The notes: generated by a model not told the origin, from the sequence alone. A DNA stretch of 10,983 nucleotides from Candidatus Bathyarchaeota archaeon (GCA_021162225.1 JAGGZB010000096.1:1-10983); one strand, 5' to 3'. Shown: positions 1 through 6,906, counted from the stretch's first letter. Made by a program: numbers and translations.

Positions 1-1
1 A

Positions 2-169
2 GAATCTGATGCTAGATACGCAAAGGTTAGCTTTGAAAAACTTGAAGGAGTCTATAAGTCTCCAGCGTTTGCAAGCAGAGCTCTGGGAAGAGTGGCTAAA
101 AGGCTTGGATTAAAAGGGAAGATATCCATATACTCAGATGAAGACAATATTTACCTAGAGAAGCTCTAA
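2..169 (+). CDS. C-terminal end of an unidentified protein (partial)
   Basis: An open frame runs from base 2 to a TAA at 167-169 without a stop, giving 55 residues; the start lies outside the window. The tail is basic and probably helical (SPAFASRALGRVAKRLGLKG, about residues 20-39) and then ends in a short acidic stretch and YLEKL. I do not recognise the family. The amino acid composition is protein-like and the frame is the only sensible one here, so I take it as a real 3' end. A near-perfect palindrome (160-176) spans the stop codon. The next gene on the right points the opposite way, so this gene ends a transcription unit. Confidence 0.6.
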   Translation, partial: ESDARYAKVSFEKLEGVYKSPAFASRALGRVAKRLGLKGKISIYSDEDNIYLEKL

Positions 170-176
170 GAGCTTC
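160..176. repeat. 17-base palindrome over the stop codon of the first gene
   Basis: GAAGCTCT (160-167), one A, then AGAGCTTC (169-176) is a perfect 8-bp inverted repeat. As RNA it could form a 6-bp stem with a 5-base loop. It covers the last codons and stop of the partial gene. No T-run follows directly, so a terminator role is only possible; chance is not excluded. Confidence 0.4.
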
Positions 177-310
177 ATAGAATGAAAAATAACCCCGAGA
201 TCGCAACGTTAATCTTCTTTCATTCATATGAATAGTGGTAATTATAAAAGAAGGTTATTTTCATATTTTTTATAGGCTCTTAAGAACTTCCAGCTTTAGT
301 ATTGATCTAT

Positions 311-335
311 CCTTTCTTCTTAAAAAGAATGAAGG
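311..335 (-). terminator. Possible 3' hairpin downstream of the GH20-like gene
   Basis: Just past the stop of the leftward gene ending at 344, CCTT (311-314) and TTCTT (317-321) pair with AAGAA (325-329) and AAGG (332-335), with a 2x2 internal mismatch and a 3-base loop. On the minus strand the structure contains a run of five T. The AT-rich, imperfect stem makes this a weak candidate. The remaining bases 177-343 hold no ORF I can support, although a 12-bp palindrome ATTCATATGAAT lies at 222-233. Confidence 0.22.
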
Positions 336-343
336 AAGATTAA

Positions 344-1285
344 TTATTGTTGTTCCCATCTTTTTATTGCTTCACCCACCAACTCAATTGCCTGCATGTG
401 CTGTTGGCGATATTCTTCTAAGGTTGGTTTCCAAGAAGTCTGAAGAAAACCTAACAGTCGGGTAGGTGAGATATGTCGCCTGCAGTAGGTGACGGTCTTT
501 TGAAAATTCTCCGGAACAGCCCAGTTGCTACCAGTAGGAATCTGATCGTAGCCGTGCTCCTCAAGGTCAAGATAAGCCTTAACATACTTTATTCTCTTAC
601 TGAACTTCGGACCATAATACCAGTTGCTTTGAAGCACAGTTTTAGGCATTTTGCTGAAGAATTCTTCGGGATGATGCCAGAGATAATCCGACCATATCCA
701 CGGCCGTGAACCACCCTTCTCAACTTGCTCGAAGAGGAAGTATAGGTCATGCCACCATAGGTCATATTGTCGAACCACAACGTATCTGTGGTGTCTTTGA
801 TGTTGCGGTGTCTCCTCATCCATTCCTAAATGGAAGAATCTTGGCTTATCGAATATTTCGATTACTTCGCTAATCAAGTCTCGGCAGACCTCATAGTATG
901 TATCGGTTGAGACGCATCTGGAATAGGGACCTAGCCATGTATCATGACATGCTGAGAAATTAAGCTTAGGAATGGGTTCAAGTCCCATCTCGCGGATTCT
1001 TGAGAGTTCATCTCTTAAGCGTTTCACGGTCCAAGCATCGCGGACTGCTATTTCCGGATGAGACTCATATTTTACGGCGTCTCCGAGGTCTATAACCACC
1101 ATGTTCATGCCTACGTCAGCCATCTTCTTTAGAATGTCGTTCCATAAGTTGATGTCTAGGCGGAGATAGGGTTTAGCGCTGTAATATTCCGGTATATCAT
1201 CTGCCTCGCGGTCAGCCCACATGTTAAAGCTCAAGTGTAGCAGATAAGCCCATATCAATTCCCGAGAAGAACCAGCCGAAGACAT
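344..1285 (-). CDS. GH20-like glycoside hydrolase ('Tat pathway signal protein' family)
   Basis: A 313-residue protein that should fold as a TIM barrel related to glycoside hydrolase family 20. The key motif is HLGMDEE at residues 152-158, matching the catalytic D-E pair at the end of barrel strand 4 in GH20. Other conserved-looking blocks are NMVVIDLGDAV (61-71), PIPKLNFSACHD (104-115), PWIWSDYLWHH (195-205) and LQTSWKPT (281-288). From memory, homologues of this length and near-identical motif text are common in Firmicutes, Bacteroidota and Planctomycetota, where the name refers to a Tat signal. No signal peptide is seen here, so the enzyme is probably cytosolic. The substrate is unknown; a beta-N-acetylhexosaminidase-like activity is only a fold-based guess. 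An in-frame TGA at 1295-1297 limits the start to ATG 1285, with no clear ribosome binding site. The 107 bases upstream carry another protein-like frame (see findings). Confidence 0.85.
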   Translation of the reverse strand: MSSAGSSRELIWAYLLHLSFNMWADREADDIPEYYSAKPYLRLDINLWNDILKKMADVGMNMVVIDLGDAVKYESHPEIAVRDAWTVKRLRDELSRIREMGLEPIPKLNFSACHDTWLGPYSRCVSTDTYYEVCRDLISEVIEIFDKPRFFHLGMDEETPQHQRHHRYVVVRQYDLWWHDLYFLFEQVEKGGSRPWIWSDYLWHHPEEFFSKMPKTVLQSNWYYGPKFSKRIKYVKAYLDLEEHGYDQIPTGSNWAVPENFQKTVTYCRRHISPTRLLGFLQTSWKPTLEEYRQQHMQAIELVGEAIKRWEQQ

Positions 1286-1386
1286 ACCAGTATTTCAAAT
1301 CGTAATGGTATTTAGTATTTTCGTATACATGTCTTGGGTTCTCCACGGCTTTACTGGTCTACGAAGCTGATTCAATTCATTAGATG

Positions 1387-1395
1387 AAAAAATTA
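1387..1395 (-). terminator. Oligo-T tract right after the DUF1284 gene
   Basis: On the minus strand the TAA stop of the DUF1284 gene (1393-1395) is followed directly by six T (1392-1387). Oligo-T tracts act as intrinsic terminators in many archaea without needing a hairpin. The next gene on the same strand starts about 100 bases further on, which fits termination here. Confidence 0.4.
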
Positions 1396-2463
1396 ACATT
1401 TCGGCTCGTTTTTAAAGAGCCCTTTCTCCCGTCCTTTCTCATAGTATTTTGCATCTACATTTCCGCAGATCGCCCATTCATGTGACCTTTCTATTCCGTC
1501 GCCGTAGCCGCAGATATCCTTGGCGGAGGGTATGCGTTCAAATAATAGAGCATATATCTCCTTGGCTCTCATCGTCGTTCCAGGAGTCAGACCTAGCTTT
1601 TGCAGAACATCCAAGTCTTTCTTGTAATCTCTGATAAGTCCGCAGACATTATCGCAGAGATGTGTTTCCGGATTATAGCTCGGGCATGGAGGACATATAA
1701 CATCGCAGCCTTCCACAAGGGTTATAGGAGTGTCGGGGTCGTCCTGTATCCTTTTTAAAACCTCATAGAGGTTATCTTGCTCCAGCGGTGAAGAACCTCC
1801 TCTTCCGTAAAAGCAGACTATGCACATCAAATGGTGAGGCCTGATGAAAAGTCTCTTGGCAGTGTATATTTCCTTAACCGACTCCTCCTTTGCCTTTCGC
1901 ATCTCCTCCTTGCTTCTCAAACGAATAAAAAGCTTTAGACCTGCTTCCCGCGCTTTTTCGTAAAATCCTTTCTCGGCGTGCGGGCATCCTCTCCATTCTG
2001 GAGAAGATGTTGATGGATAGCTACAAATGCCGCTAATTGTTGGAATCCTTTCCAGCAGAAGGGTGTAGATGTACCATGCTGGACGAGTTGAGCCGGGCAC
2101 TAATCCTAAGCGCTGTAATACGTCCAAATCTCTTTTACGAGTTTGAAGGTCACCTTTGAAAGTATATGAGGAGTTCTTATCAAGTAAATCTTCATAATAT
2201 ACGGGATGAACGTCGCATTGGAGAGTTATTGGGGTTTCCTTATCTCTCCATATCTTTTCCAGCACTTCTTCTACTTTCTCTTTATCGGCTAATGGCTCCT
2301 CACAGCCTCCGCGGTAACATACCGTACAGAGCAGAACGTGGGGTCTTATTACAAGAGAATTAGCACCATAATCTTCTTTTTTCATCGGTATCCCTTCTCT
2401 AAAGTGAAGAATAACTGTATATTTCATGCTTTTTATGTTTTGTTGCAGAATCAGTTGTTGCAT
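1393..2463 (-). CDS. Tandem DUF1284-domain protein, probable metal or Fe-S binding
   Basis: The protein has 356 residues and is built from two copies of a DUF1284-like domain, at about residues 36-176 and 204-349. Each copy opens with IRPH (39-42 and 207-210) followed by CxxC (46/49 and 214/217). Shared later blocks are DLDVLQ.LGL.PG, LLLERIP/LLFERIP, and YEKAREAGL/YEKGREKGL. Copy 2 keeps a dense cysteine set (C253, C257, C260, C270, C274, C318, C333). Copy 1 has only C54, C83, C147 and C160 beyond its CxxC and lacks the CPPC-type pair. DUF1284 members are usually single-domain and annotated as iron-sulfur binding; function is unknown. ATG 2463 fits a leaderless start, with a TATA-like box about 23 bases upstream. 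ATG 2385 (residue 27) is an alternative nearer the domain. Confidence 0.85.
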   Translation of the reverse strand: MQQLILQQNIKSMKYTVILHFREGIPMKKEDYGANSLVIRPHVLLCTVCYRGGCEEPLADKEKVEEVLEKIWRDKETPITLQCDVHPVYYEDLLDKNSSYTFKGDLQTRKRDLDVLQRLGLVPGSTRPAWYIYTLLLERIPTISGICSYPSTSSPEWRGCPHAEKGFYEKAREAGLKLFIRLRSKEEMRKAKEESVKEIYTAKRLFIRPHHLMCIVCFYGRGGSSPLEQDNLYEVLKRIQDDPDTPITLVEGCDVICPPCPSYNPETHLCDNVCGLIRDYKKDLDVLQKLGLTPGTTMRAKEIYALLFERIPSAKDICGYGDGIERSHEWAICGNVDAKYYEKGREKGLFKNEPKC

Positions 2464-2480
2464 GTATGAAGATATCTGTT

Positions 2481-2490
2481 GATTTTAAAG
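2481..2490 (-). promoter_or_regulatory. Candidate TATA box for the DUF1284 gene
   Basis: Read on the minus strand, CTTTAAAATC lies about 23 bases upstream of ATG 2463. Archaeal TATA centres lie about 26 bases before the transcription start, so transcription would begin close to this ATG and give a leaderless mRNA. The remaining bases of the 94-base gap to the glycosylase gene hold nothing else I can support. Confidence 0.35.
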
Positions 2491-2557
2491 TCTAAAGTGT
2501 CAATGTTCTCCGCAATTAGGAAAAGTCCAATTTTAGCCCATCGAAAGAAGGCTGATG

Positions 2558-3163
2558 TTATGCTCTTTCGGAAGTCTCAAGTATGCTTTTCGTCTTCAAT
2601 AAGTCTTTCAGAAGATCATCTCTAAGATTCACATTGTAGAGGGCGGCTGCCGGATGAAACGTTGGGATTACGTAGCACTTCCATCCGAGAAATTCAGCTT
2701 CGTATATTTGTCCGTGAACTCTGGTTATTCCATAAAACTTCATTTTCATCTTAGAGAAGATGTAAGCCGTAGAGTGGCGTCCCAAGGTCATTATGATTCT
2801 GGGCTTAATTACCTTAAGCTGTCTGTCTAGAAATGGAGTGCATACCCGCACCTCTTCAGGTTTCGGATCGCGGTTTCCAGGAGGTCTACATTTAAGAACA
2901 TTAGTTATGAATACATCCTCTCTCTTTATGCCGACCTTCTCAAGAATCTCATTAAGTAGTCTTCCAGCCGCTCCAACAAAAGGTTTTCCCTTCACGTCTT
3001 CCCAGTATCCGGGGGCTTCCCCTATGAAAACAAGCATAGAGTCCGGATTTCCTTCTCCGGGAACCGGGTTTCTCCGAGTCTTCGATAGGCTACATCTGCT
3101 GCATTTTCTTATCTCTTCAGCTATCTTCTCGAGCTGTCTCTTCTTCTCCTCATATATTGACAT
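2558..3163 (-). CDS. udg: Family-4 uracil-DNA glycosylase with Fe-S cluster
   Basis: The enzyme removes uracil from DNA after cytosine deamination, starting base excision repair; thermophiles rely on it because deamination is fast at high temperature. At 201 residues it has normal family-4 length. The four cysteines expected to hold the 4Fe-4S cluster are C21 and C24 (CSRC), C92 (KCRPPGNR) and C108 (VCTPF). Motif A is IGEAPGYWED (47-56), followed by KPFVGAAGRLL (60-70). The uracil-pocket and catalytic-region motif B is HPAA (170-173). ATG 3163 lies 19 bases after the stop of the upstream permease gene, so the gene is probably the last of the leftward operon. The link to an ABC exporter looks positional rather than functional. 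Confidence 0.95.
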   Translation of the reverse strand: MSIYEEKKRQLEKIAEEIRKCSRCSLSKTRRNPVPGEGNPDSMLVFIGEAPGYWEDVKGKPFVGAAGRLLNEILEKVGIKREDVFITNVLKCRPPGNRDPKPEEVRVCTPFLDRQLKVIKPRIIMTLGRHSTAYIFSKMKMKFYGITRVHGQIYEAEFLGWKCYVIPTFHPAAALYNVNLRDDLLKDLLKTKSILETSERA

Positions 3164-3182
3164 CTCGCGATCACTAAGTTGA

Positions 3183-4715
3183 TTATATCTCGATGCTTAA
3201 GGCTTTATGCTCGATTCTTTCCAGCAGAAGCCTGAAGATGACATATGAATAGAGCAGGATTAAAGCCCCGAATAGAAGATCTGTAAAGAAAGACGTCTCG
3301 AAAATGAGGCTGAGGCCTATGCAAGCATAGGTCGGGGCGAGGAGTATTCCCGAGAGAAGAAATGATAGCCAAGCGACAATAACTCCTGATGTAGCCCTAC
3401 GTTTTCTCTCGAGGAAGTGAATCGTCACGAATAGATTTGCTGATGACCCTATCATGGACGCGGATGCCGCTAAGAATAGAGGCATCACTATGTTTGAGCG
3501 GGTAAGTATGCCTAGGATTAGTATGGTGACCGCTGGGATGAAGGTTGATACCGCTATGAATGCATAGAGGAGAGAGCTAAAGAAGATTTTCAGATTTAGC
3601 GGCGACGTTAGAAGCGTCCAGAGACTATCAAATTCTCCAATCCTCCAGTTTGCTATGAGCATTGTGGGGATGAGAAGTGAATAGGTGGCGAGGACGAGAA
3701 TCCATGCTGAAGGTGACTTCTCCCCTACTAAACCTATTATTAGAACGATTGCGTATAGATACGTGACGAAGAAGAGGCTTCCATCCCTAACCATCCGTAT
3801 CAGCTCCTTCTTCATCAGGAAATGGGAGATAGGCGACGGCTTAAGATCCAGCGTGAACTTCATTCCCATCTTGGAGAACGCGCTGATGCTTCTTTTCATC
3901 TTGATCGTCTGCGTTCTCATTGAAGCATCGAATGCGGAGTAAAAGGGAATGGGTCTCGCGTAGCGGAACACATCTCTTCCCGAGCATATGATGAGAAGCG
4001 TGGTTGAGAATGCTAGGTATAGGAAAAATCCCAGCAGAGAGGTGAGAGGTGGGGCTTCTCGAGATAGGAGGCGCAGGAGAACCTCCGCTGCGAAGGTTGA
4101 CGGATACGGTAGCGATCTGTATCTTAGGGGGAAGCGGGGGTCAATAAAGCTCGCGGCTGGAAGGAGTAATATGGCTATTAAAAAGACGAGAATGAATCTC
4201 AGCATAGGCTCTCTGCGAATCGAGATTAGAATTGAGAGAGACTGCTTGATAAATGCTATGAAGATCAAGAGTAGTATTATGGTTGCGAGTAGCGAGAGAG
4301 CTATTGTTAATGGTAGAACAAGCATCGTGGTGAATATCCAAAGCGTAAGGAAAAGTGGGATTAGAAATATTGAGAAGACCGTTAGATCTGAGAGCATCGT
4401 AGCCGCGATGAAGGCTCTCGGAGTAATTGTAGAGGTGAAGAAAAGAGATTCCTCATAGTCGAAGACCGTGAAGCCCCTAAATGATAGCGTTATGGCGATC
4501 GCTAAGAAGGCGCTTATCAGTGCTGACGTTTCATCGATGAACGCTACAGGATTTATAAATCTTAAGGATTGGCTCAGACCTATCCCTAAACTGAAGCTTC
4601 CTATAGAGGTTCCGAGTAGGTATAGATATATGAGGAGGAGATTGATACGCGAAGCCCTAGCAGCTCCAAGAACCGCTTTGGTCTTCACGAGGTATACGTT
4701 AAGAACTTGTCTCAT
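3183..4715 (-). CDS. ABC-2-type transporter permease, 510 residues
   Basis: A polytopic membrane protein, probably the membrane part of the exporter whose ATPase is encoded directly upstream. Hydrophobic segments suggest about 12 helices, near residues 25-46, 60-80, 103-130, 133-156, 170-190, 226-244, 313-331, 336-356, 376-403, 408-432, 442-462 and 474-497. A long polar stretch at 245-308 divides the protein into two halves of about six helices. Each half opens with a basic juxtamembrane stretch (residues 1-24 and 292-311), suggesting an internal duplication or fusion of two ABC-2 units. ATG 4715 lies inside the 3' end of the ATPase gene (17-base overlap), with GGAAGG upstream as ribosome binding site, so translation is probably coupled. 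The substrate cannot be read from the sequence. Confidence 0.82.
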   Translation of the reverse strand: MRQVLNVYLVKTKAVLGAARASRINLLLIYLYLLGTSIGSFSLGIGLSQSLRFINPVAFIDETSALISAFLAIAITLSFRGFTVFDYEESLFFTSTITPRAFIAATMLSDLTVFSIFLIPLFLTLWIFTTMLVLPLTIALSLLATIILLLIFIAFIKQSLSILISIRREPMLRFILVFLIAILLLPAASFIDPRFPLRYRSLPYPSTFAAEVLLRLLSREAPPLTSLLGFFLYLAFSTTLLIICSGRDVFRYARPIPFYSAFDASMRTQTIKMKRSISAFSKMGMKFTLDLKPSPISHFLMKKELIRMVRDGSLFFVTYLYAIVLIIGLVGEKSPSAWILVLATYSLLIPTMLIANWRIGEFDSLWTLLTSPLNLKIFFSSLLYAFIAVSTFIPAVTILILGILTRSNIVMPLFLAASASMIGSSANLFVTIHFLERKRRATSGVIVAWLSFLLSGILLAPTYACIGLSLIFETSFFTDLLFGALILLYSYVIFRLLLERIEHKALSIEI

Positions 4716-5478
4716 TATCAGCCTTCCAGGGATTGAATTCTTCGCTTTCCTCCGTCAGTTTGAGGAAGACCTCTTCAAGCGTCGCGTCGGCCCCCTCCCT
4801 TGCGATTCCGCGTAGAGTGCTCAAGTCGCCTGAGGCTACTATTCTTCCCCAGTGAATCACGGCTACGCGGCTACACATCCTTTCAGCAGTATCGAGCATA
4901 TGGGTTGAGATGAAGATGGTTTTTCCTTCTTTGACCCTTTCGCTGAAGATTTCCTTAATCCTATGCTGGCCCACGGGGTCTATGCCGACGAGCGGCTCAT
5001 CTAAGATTAGGAGCTCGGGATCGTGGATCAGAGCGGCTGCTATCGCGGCTTTCTGCCTCATTCCCCTAGAAAGGGAGAGTATGAGGCTTCTTCTCTTATT
5101 CTCCAGCTCGAAGACTTTGAGGTAGTAATTCATCCTCTCCCTTATTAACTCGTTGGGAACATTTCTGATCCTTCCTGAGTATATTAGGAACTCCTTTAGG
5201 GTTAGGTACTCCGGGAGAGAAATAGATTCCGGAACGTACCCTATGAGCTTTTTATACTCGTATGGTTGCTTAATGATGTCTACGCCGTCAACTATTATCT
5301 TGCCCCTATCCATGCTCAGCAGTCCAACTATAATCTTCAGCGTTGTTGTCTTCCCAGCGCCATTCGGACCTATGAGGCCGAAGATTTCTCCTCTCTCAAC
5401 TCTGAGAGTCAGTCCCCTAAGGGCTTGAATATCTCCATAGGATTTCCATAGATCATAAACCTCTAGAATCGCCGTCAA
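4699..5478 (-). CDS. ABC transporter ATP-binding protein (ABC-2 exporter type)
   Basis: This 259-residue ATPase powers the permease encoded next to it. Visible motifs are Walker A GPNGAGKTT (37-45), a Q-loop region reading GYVPE (80-84) with Glu where many ABC proteins have Gln, signature LSRGM (136-140), Walker B LLILDEP (156-162), D-loop region VGIDP (164-168) and switch His in STH (191-193). The LSRGMRQK signature and the C-terminal TLEEVFLKLT (residues 233-242) are typical of ATPases paired with ABC-2 permeases. The start is TTG at 5478: the codon just before is TGA in frame, and GAGGG stands four bases upstream. The gene follows the kinase stop after 27 bases and overlaps the permease by 17. 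Confidence 0.93.
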   Translation of the reverse strand: MTAILEVYDLWKSYGDIQALRGLTLRVERGEIFGLIGPNGAGKTTTLKIIVGLLSMDRGKIIVDGVDIIKQPYEYKKLIGYVPESISLPEYLTLKEFLIYSGRIRNVPNELIRERMNYYLKVFELENKRRSLILSLSRGMRQKAAIAAALIHDPELLILDEPLVGIDPVGQHRIKEIFSERVKEGKTIFISTHMLDTAERMCSRVAVIHWGRIVASGDLSTLRGIAREGADATLEEVFLKLTEESEEFNPWKADNETSS

Positions 5479-5482
5479 TCAA

Positions 5483-5487
5483 CCCTC
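5483..5487 (-). promoter_or_regulatory. Ribosome binding site fixing a TTG start
   Basis: On the minus strand GAGGG precedes TTG 5478 by four bases (TTGA). Since an in-frame TGA directly precedes the TTG and the next in-frame ATG is far inside the Walker A domain (residue 56), this site supports TTG as the true initiation codon. Confidence 0.6.
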
Positions 5488-5505
5488 ACGTTGTCTGCTA
5501 TTCAA

Positions 5506-5988
5506 TCATTTTTTATACCCGAATTCTCTGAGTATGTTTCTACGCCACTCCACTCCCTTTTCATCCTCGATTCCCTTAGGCTTCAAACCATCTATGACTC
5601 CAAGTATCCCCCTTCCTTGCTCATCCTCAGCGACTATAACTTTTAGGGGATTAGCTGTGGCGGCGTAGATCGTGCAGACTTCCGGGACATTCTTTAACGC
5701 GTTCAAGACGTTGATCGGATATGCATTTCGTAGAAAGATGAGGAATGAGTGTCCGCAGCCAAGCCTGAGCATGTTCTCCGCCGCAGCTTTCTTTAGTTCC
5801 TCATCTGTTCCCTCAACTCTGATCAGACATTCTCCGCTGCTTTCACAGAATGCGAGTCCAAACTTTATGTTGGGAACAGAGTTTACCATTGCTTCATAAA
5901 TGTCTTCAACGGTCTTTATGAAGTGTGCCATGCCGAGAATAGCGTTACAGTCTTTAGGGGTTTCAATCTTTATAACTTTAATCTCCAT
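5506..5988 (-). CDS. Adenosine-specific kinase family protein (Adenosine_kin, DUF355)
   Basis: A 160-residue protein of the small archaeal family named after a Pyrobaculum aerophilum protein described as adenosine-specific kinase. It is unrelated to the PfkB/ribokinase adenosine kinases. Family-typical text includes the N-terminal IETPKDCNAILGMAHFIKTVEDI (residues 8-30), FGLAFCESSGECLIR (43-57), GHSFLIFL (79-86), ICTIYAATANPL-like text at 104-114 (CTIYAATANPL) and GVIDG (129-133). Length matches the family. The proposed reaction would phosphorylate adenosine, but physiological evidence is thin. It opens the leftward run with the ABC genes and has the strongest ribosome binding site in the window, GGAGGAGGTC two bases from its ATG. 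Confidence 0.9.
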   Translation of the reverse strand: MEIKVIKIETPKDCNAILGMAHFIKTVEDIYEAMVNSVPNIKFGLAFCESSGECLIRVEGTDEELKKAAAENMLRLGCGHSFLIFLRNAYPINVLNALKNVPEVCTIYAATANPLKVIVAEDEQGRGILGVIDGLKPKGIEDEKGVEWRRNILREFGYKK

Positions 5989-5990
5989 GT

Positions 5991-6000
5991 GACCTCCTCC
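5991..6000 (-). promoter_or_regulatory. Strong Shine-Dalgarno of the kinase gene
   Basis: GGAGGAGGTC on the minus strand ends two bases before ATG 5988 and contains two overlapping GGAGG cores. The more upstream core gives about seven bases of spacing. This shows the organism uses SD-led initiation as well as probable leaderless starts. Confidence 0.75.
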
Positions 6001-6013
6001 TTTGCGGAGATGG

Positions 6014-6031
6014 CTTATATTAAGTTTATGA
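6014..6031 (-). promoter_or_regulatory. Candidate TATA region of the kinase-ABC-glycosylase operon
   Basis: On the minus strand CATAAACTTAATATAAG-like text lies 26-43 bases before ATG 5988. A TATA centre near 6027 would place the transcription start near 6001, just ahead of the Shine-Dalgarno. Two overlapping AT-rich candidates are present, so the exact box is uncertain. Confidence 0.3.
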
Positions 6032-6087
6032 GAAACCGTCCAAAAAAGGGTATCTGTTAGTGCCTTTTTCCGATTTTTTCAGAAAAG

Positions 6088-6094
6088 ATTTAAG
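6088..6094 (+). promoter_or_regulatory. Candidate TATA box for the glycosyltransferase operon
   Basis: ATTTAAG preceded by purine-rich AGAAAAG (BRE-like) lies about 47 bases before ATG 6138. The predicted transcription start near 6117 leaves a short leader with GAAGGG (6126-6131) as ribosome binding site seven bases before the ATG. An 8-bp inverted repeat, TATCTGTT (6051-6058) and AACAGATA (6099-6106), brackets this box. Confidence 0.4.
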
Positions 6095-6137
6095 AAGAAA
6101 CAGATAATTAAAGATTCGTTAGCATGAAGGGTTTTTT

Positions 6138-6890
6138 ATGAAAATTGACGTGGTTATGCTGACTAAGAATAGCGAATATATTCTTAGGAGGTGTCTTAGC
6201 AGTATATACCGGAATATACCCGTAAATAATTTAATAGTTATCGATGGATTCTCGAAGGATAACACAGTTAAGATTTTGGAAGAGTTTAATGAGAAATATG
6301 GCAATCTGCGACTCATAAGAGACGGCGGAACAAGGGCTAGAGCCCGAGAAATAGGCATAGAAAATGTTGAGACAGAATGGTTCATGTTTGTTGATAGCGA
6401 CGTAGTGCTGTGTAGGGGATGGTTCGATAAGGCCCGGAAGCATACAGGCTCCGGCGTAGGCGCCGTTTGGGGCGTGAACGTGGATATTATACCGAACTTT
6501 AGAAGTCGAGCCTTTTATAAGCTCGCTTTGCGTGTTGCGAAGGAATCCTTCAAGATTAGAGGAGGGCTGCACGACACGCTGATTCTCCACGACGCTGTTA
6601 AGGGTATAAAGATTCCGCCCTACCTCCATATCTTTGAGGATGCTTACGTTATAAAATGGATAAGAAATAGGGGTTATCGAGTTCGGATATGTGAAGATGT
6701 TTACTGTCTACATTACAAGCCTCCTGAAAACTGGTATTGGAGGGCAGCCGTCTCAGTTGCGAAGGCTGAGGTTAAATGCGGACTAGCTTATTCTGGACTC
6801 TACAGATACGCGCTTTACTATCCCTTCTTTTCAGCCTACTGGCTGATCCATAACCTCCAGAGAATCAAAAATGCTATGCAGTCGGGCTGA
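6138..6890 (+). CDS. Glycosyltransferase family 2
   Basis: A 250-residue GT-A fold enzyme expected to move a sugar from a nucleotide- or lipid-linked donor. The N-terminal strand VVMLTKN (5-11), the VIDGFSKDNT region (34-43, nucleotide binding) and the metal-binding DSD in FVDSDV (84-89) are all visible. FEDAYV (166-171) fits the acceptor-side ED motif. The C-terminal 220-250 is aromatic and basic and may attach to the membrane surface; there is no clear long transmembrane helix. It is followed after 16 bases by a methyltransferase gene, and a UPF0104 flippase-like gene converges on the pair. This context suggests synthesis of a lipid-linked glycan or glycolipid. Donor and acceptor cannot be named. 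The start is supported by GAAGGG upstream. Confidence 0.9.
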   Translation: MKIDVVMLTKNSEYILRRCLSSIYRNIPVNNLIVIDGFSKDNTVKILEEFNEKYGNLRLIRDGGTRARAREIGIENVETEWFMFVDSDVVLCRGWFDKARKHTGSGVGAVWGVNVDIIPNFRSRAFYKLALRVAKESFKIRGGLHDTLILHDAVKGIKIPPYLHIFEDAYVIKWIRNRGYRVRICEDVYCLHYKPPENWYWRAAVSVAKAEVKCGLAYSGLYRYALYYPFFSAYWLIHNLQRIKNAMQSG

Positions 6891-6906
6891 AGATTAGTGA
6901 ACGTGA

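Noticed and set aside
235..709. Two rightward ORFs of 76 and 78 codons
   Set aside because: They mostly overlap the 3' part of the GH20-like gene on the other strand and show no protein-family features.
2793..3182. A 129-codon rightward ORF
   Set aside because: It is antisense to the uracil-DNA glycosylase gene, whose motifs are unmistakable.
3988..4458. A 156-codon rightward ORF
   Set aside because: It lies wholly inside the permease gene on the other strand, is basic and low in hydrophobic pattern, and the permease has clear membrane segments.
6124..6141. Five-codon ORF (MKGFL) whose TGA overlaps the glycosyltransferase ATG
   Set aside because: The sequence is better explained as the ribosome binding site GAAGGG plus a T-run; so short an ORF is expected by chance.
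6231..6629. A 132-codon leftward ORF
   Set aside because: It is antisense to the glycosyltransferase gene and has no recognisable motif.
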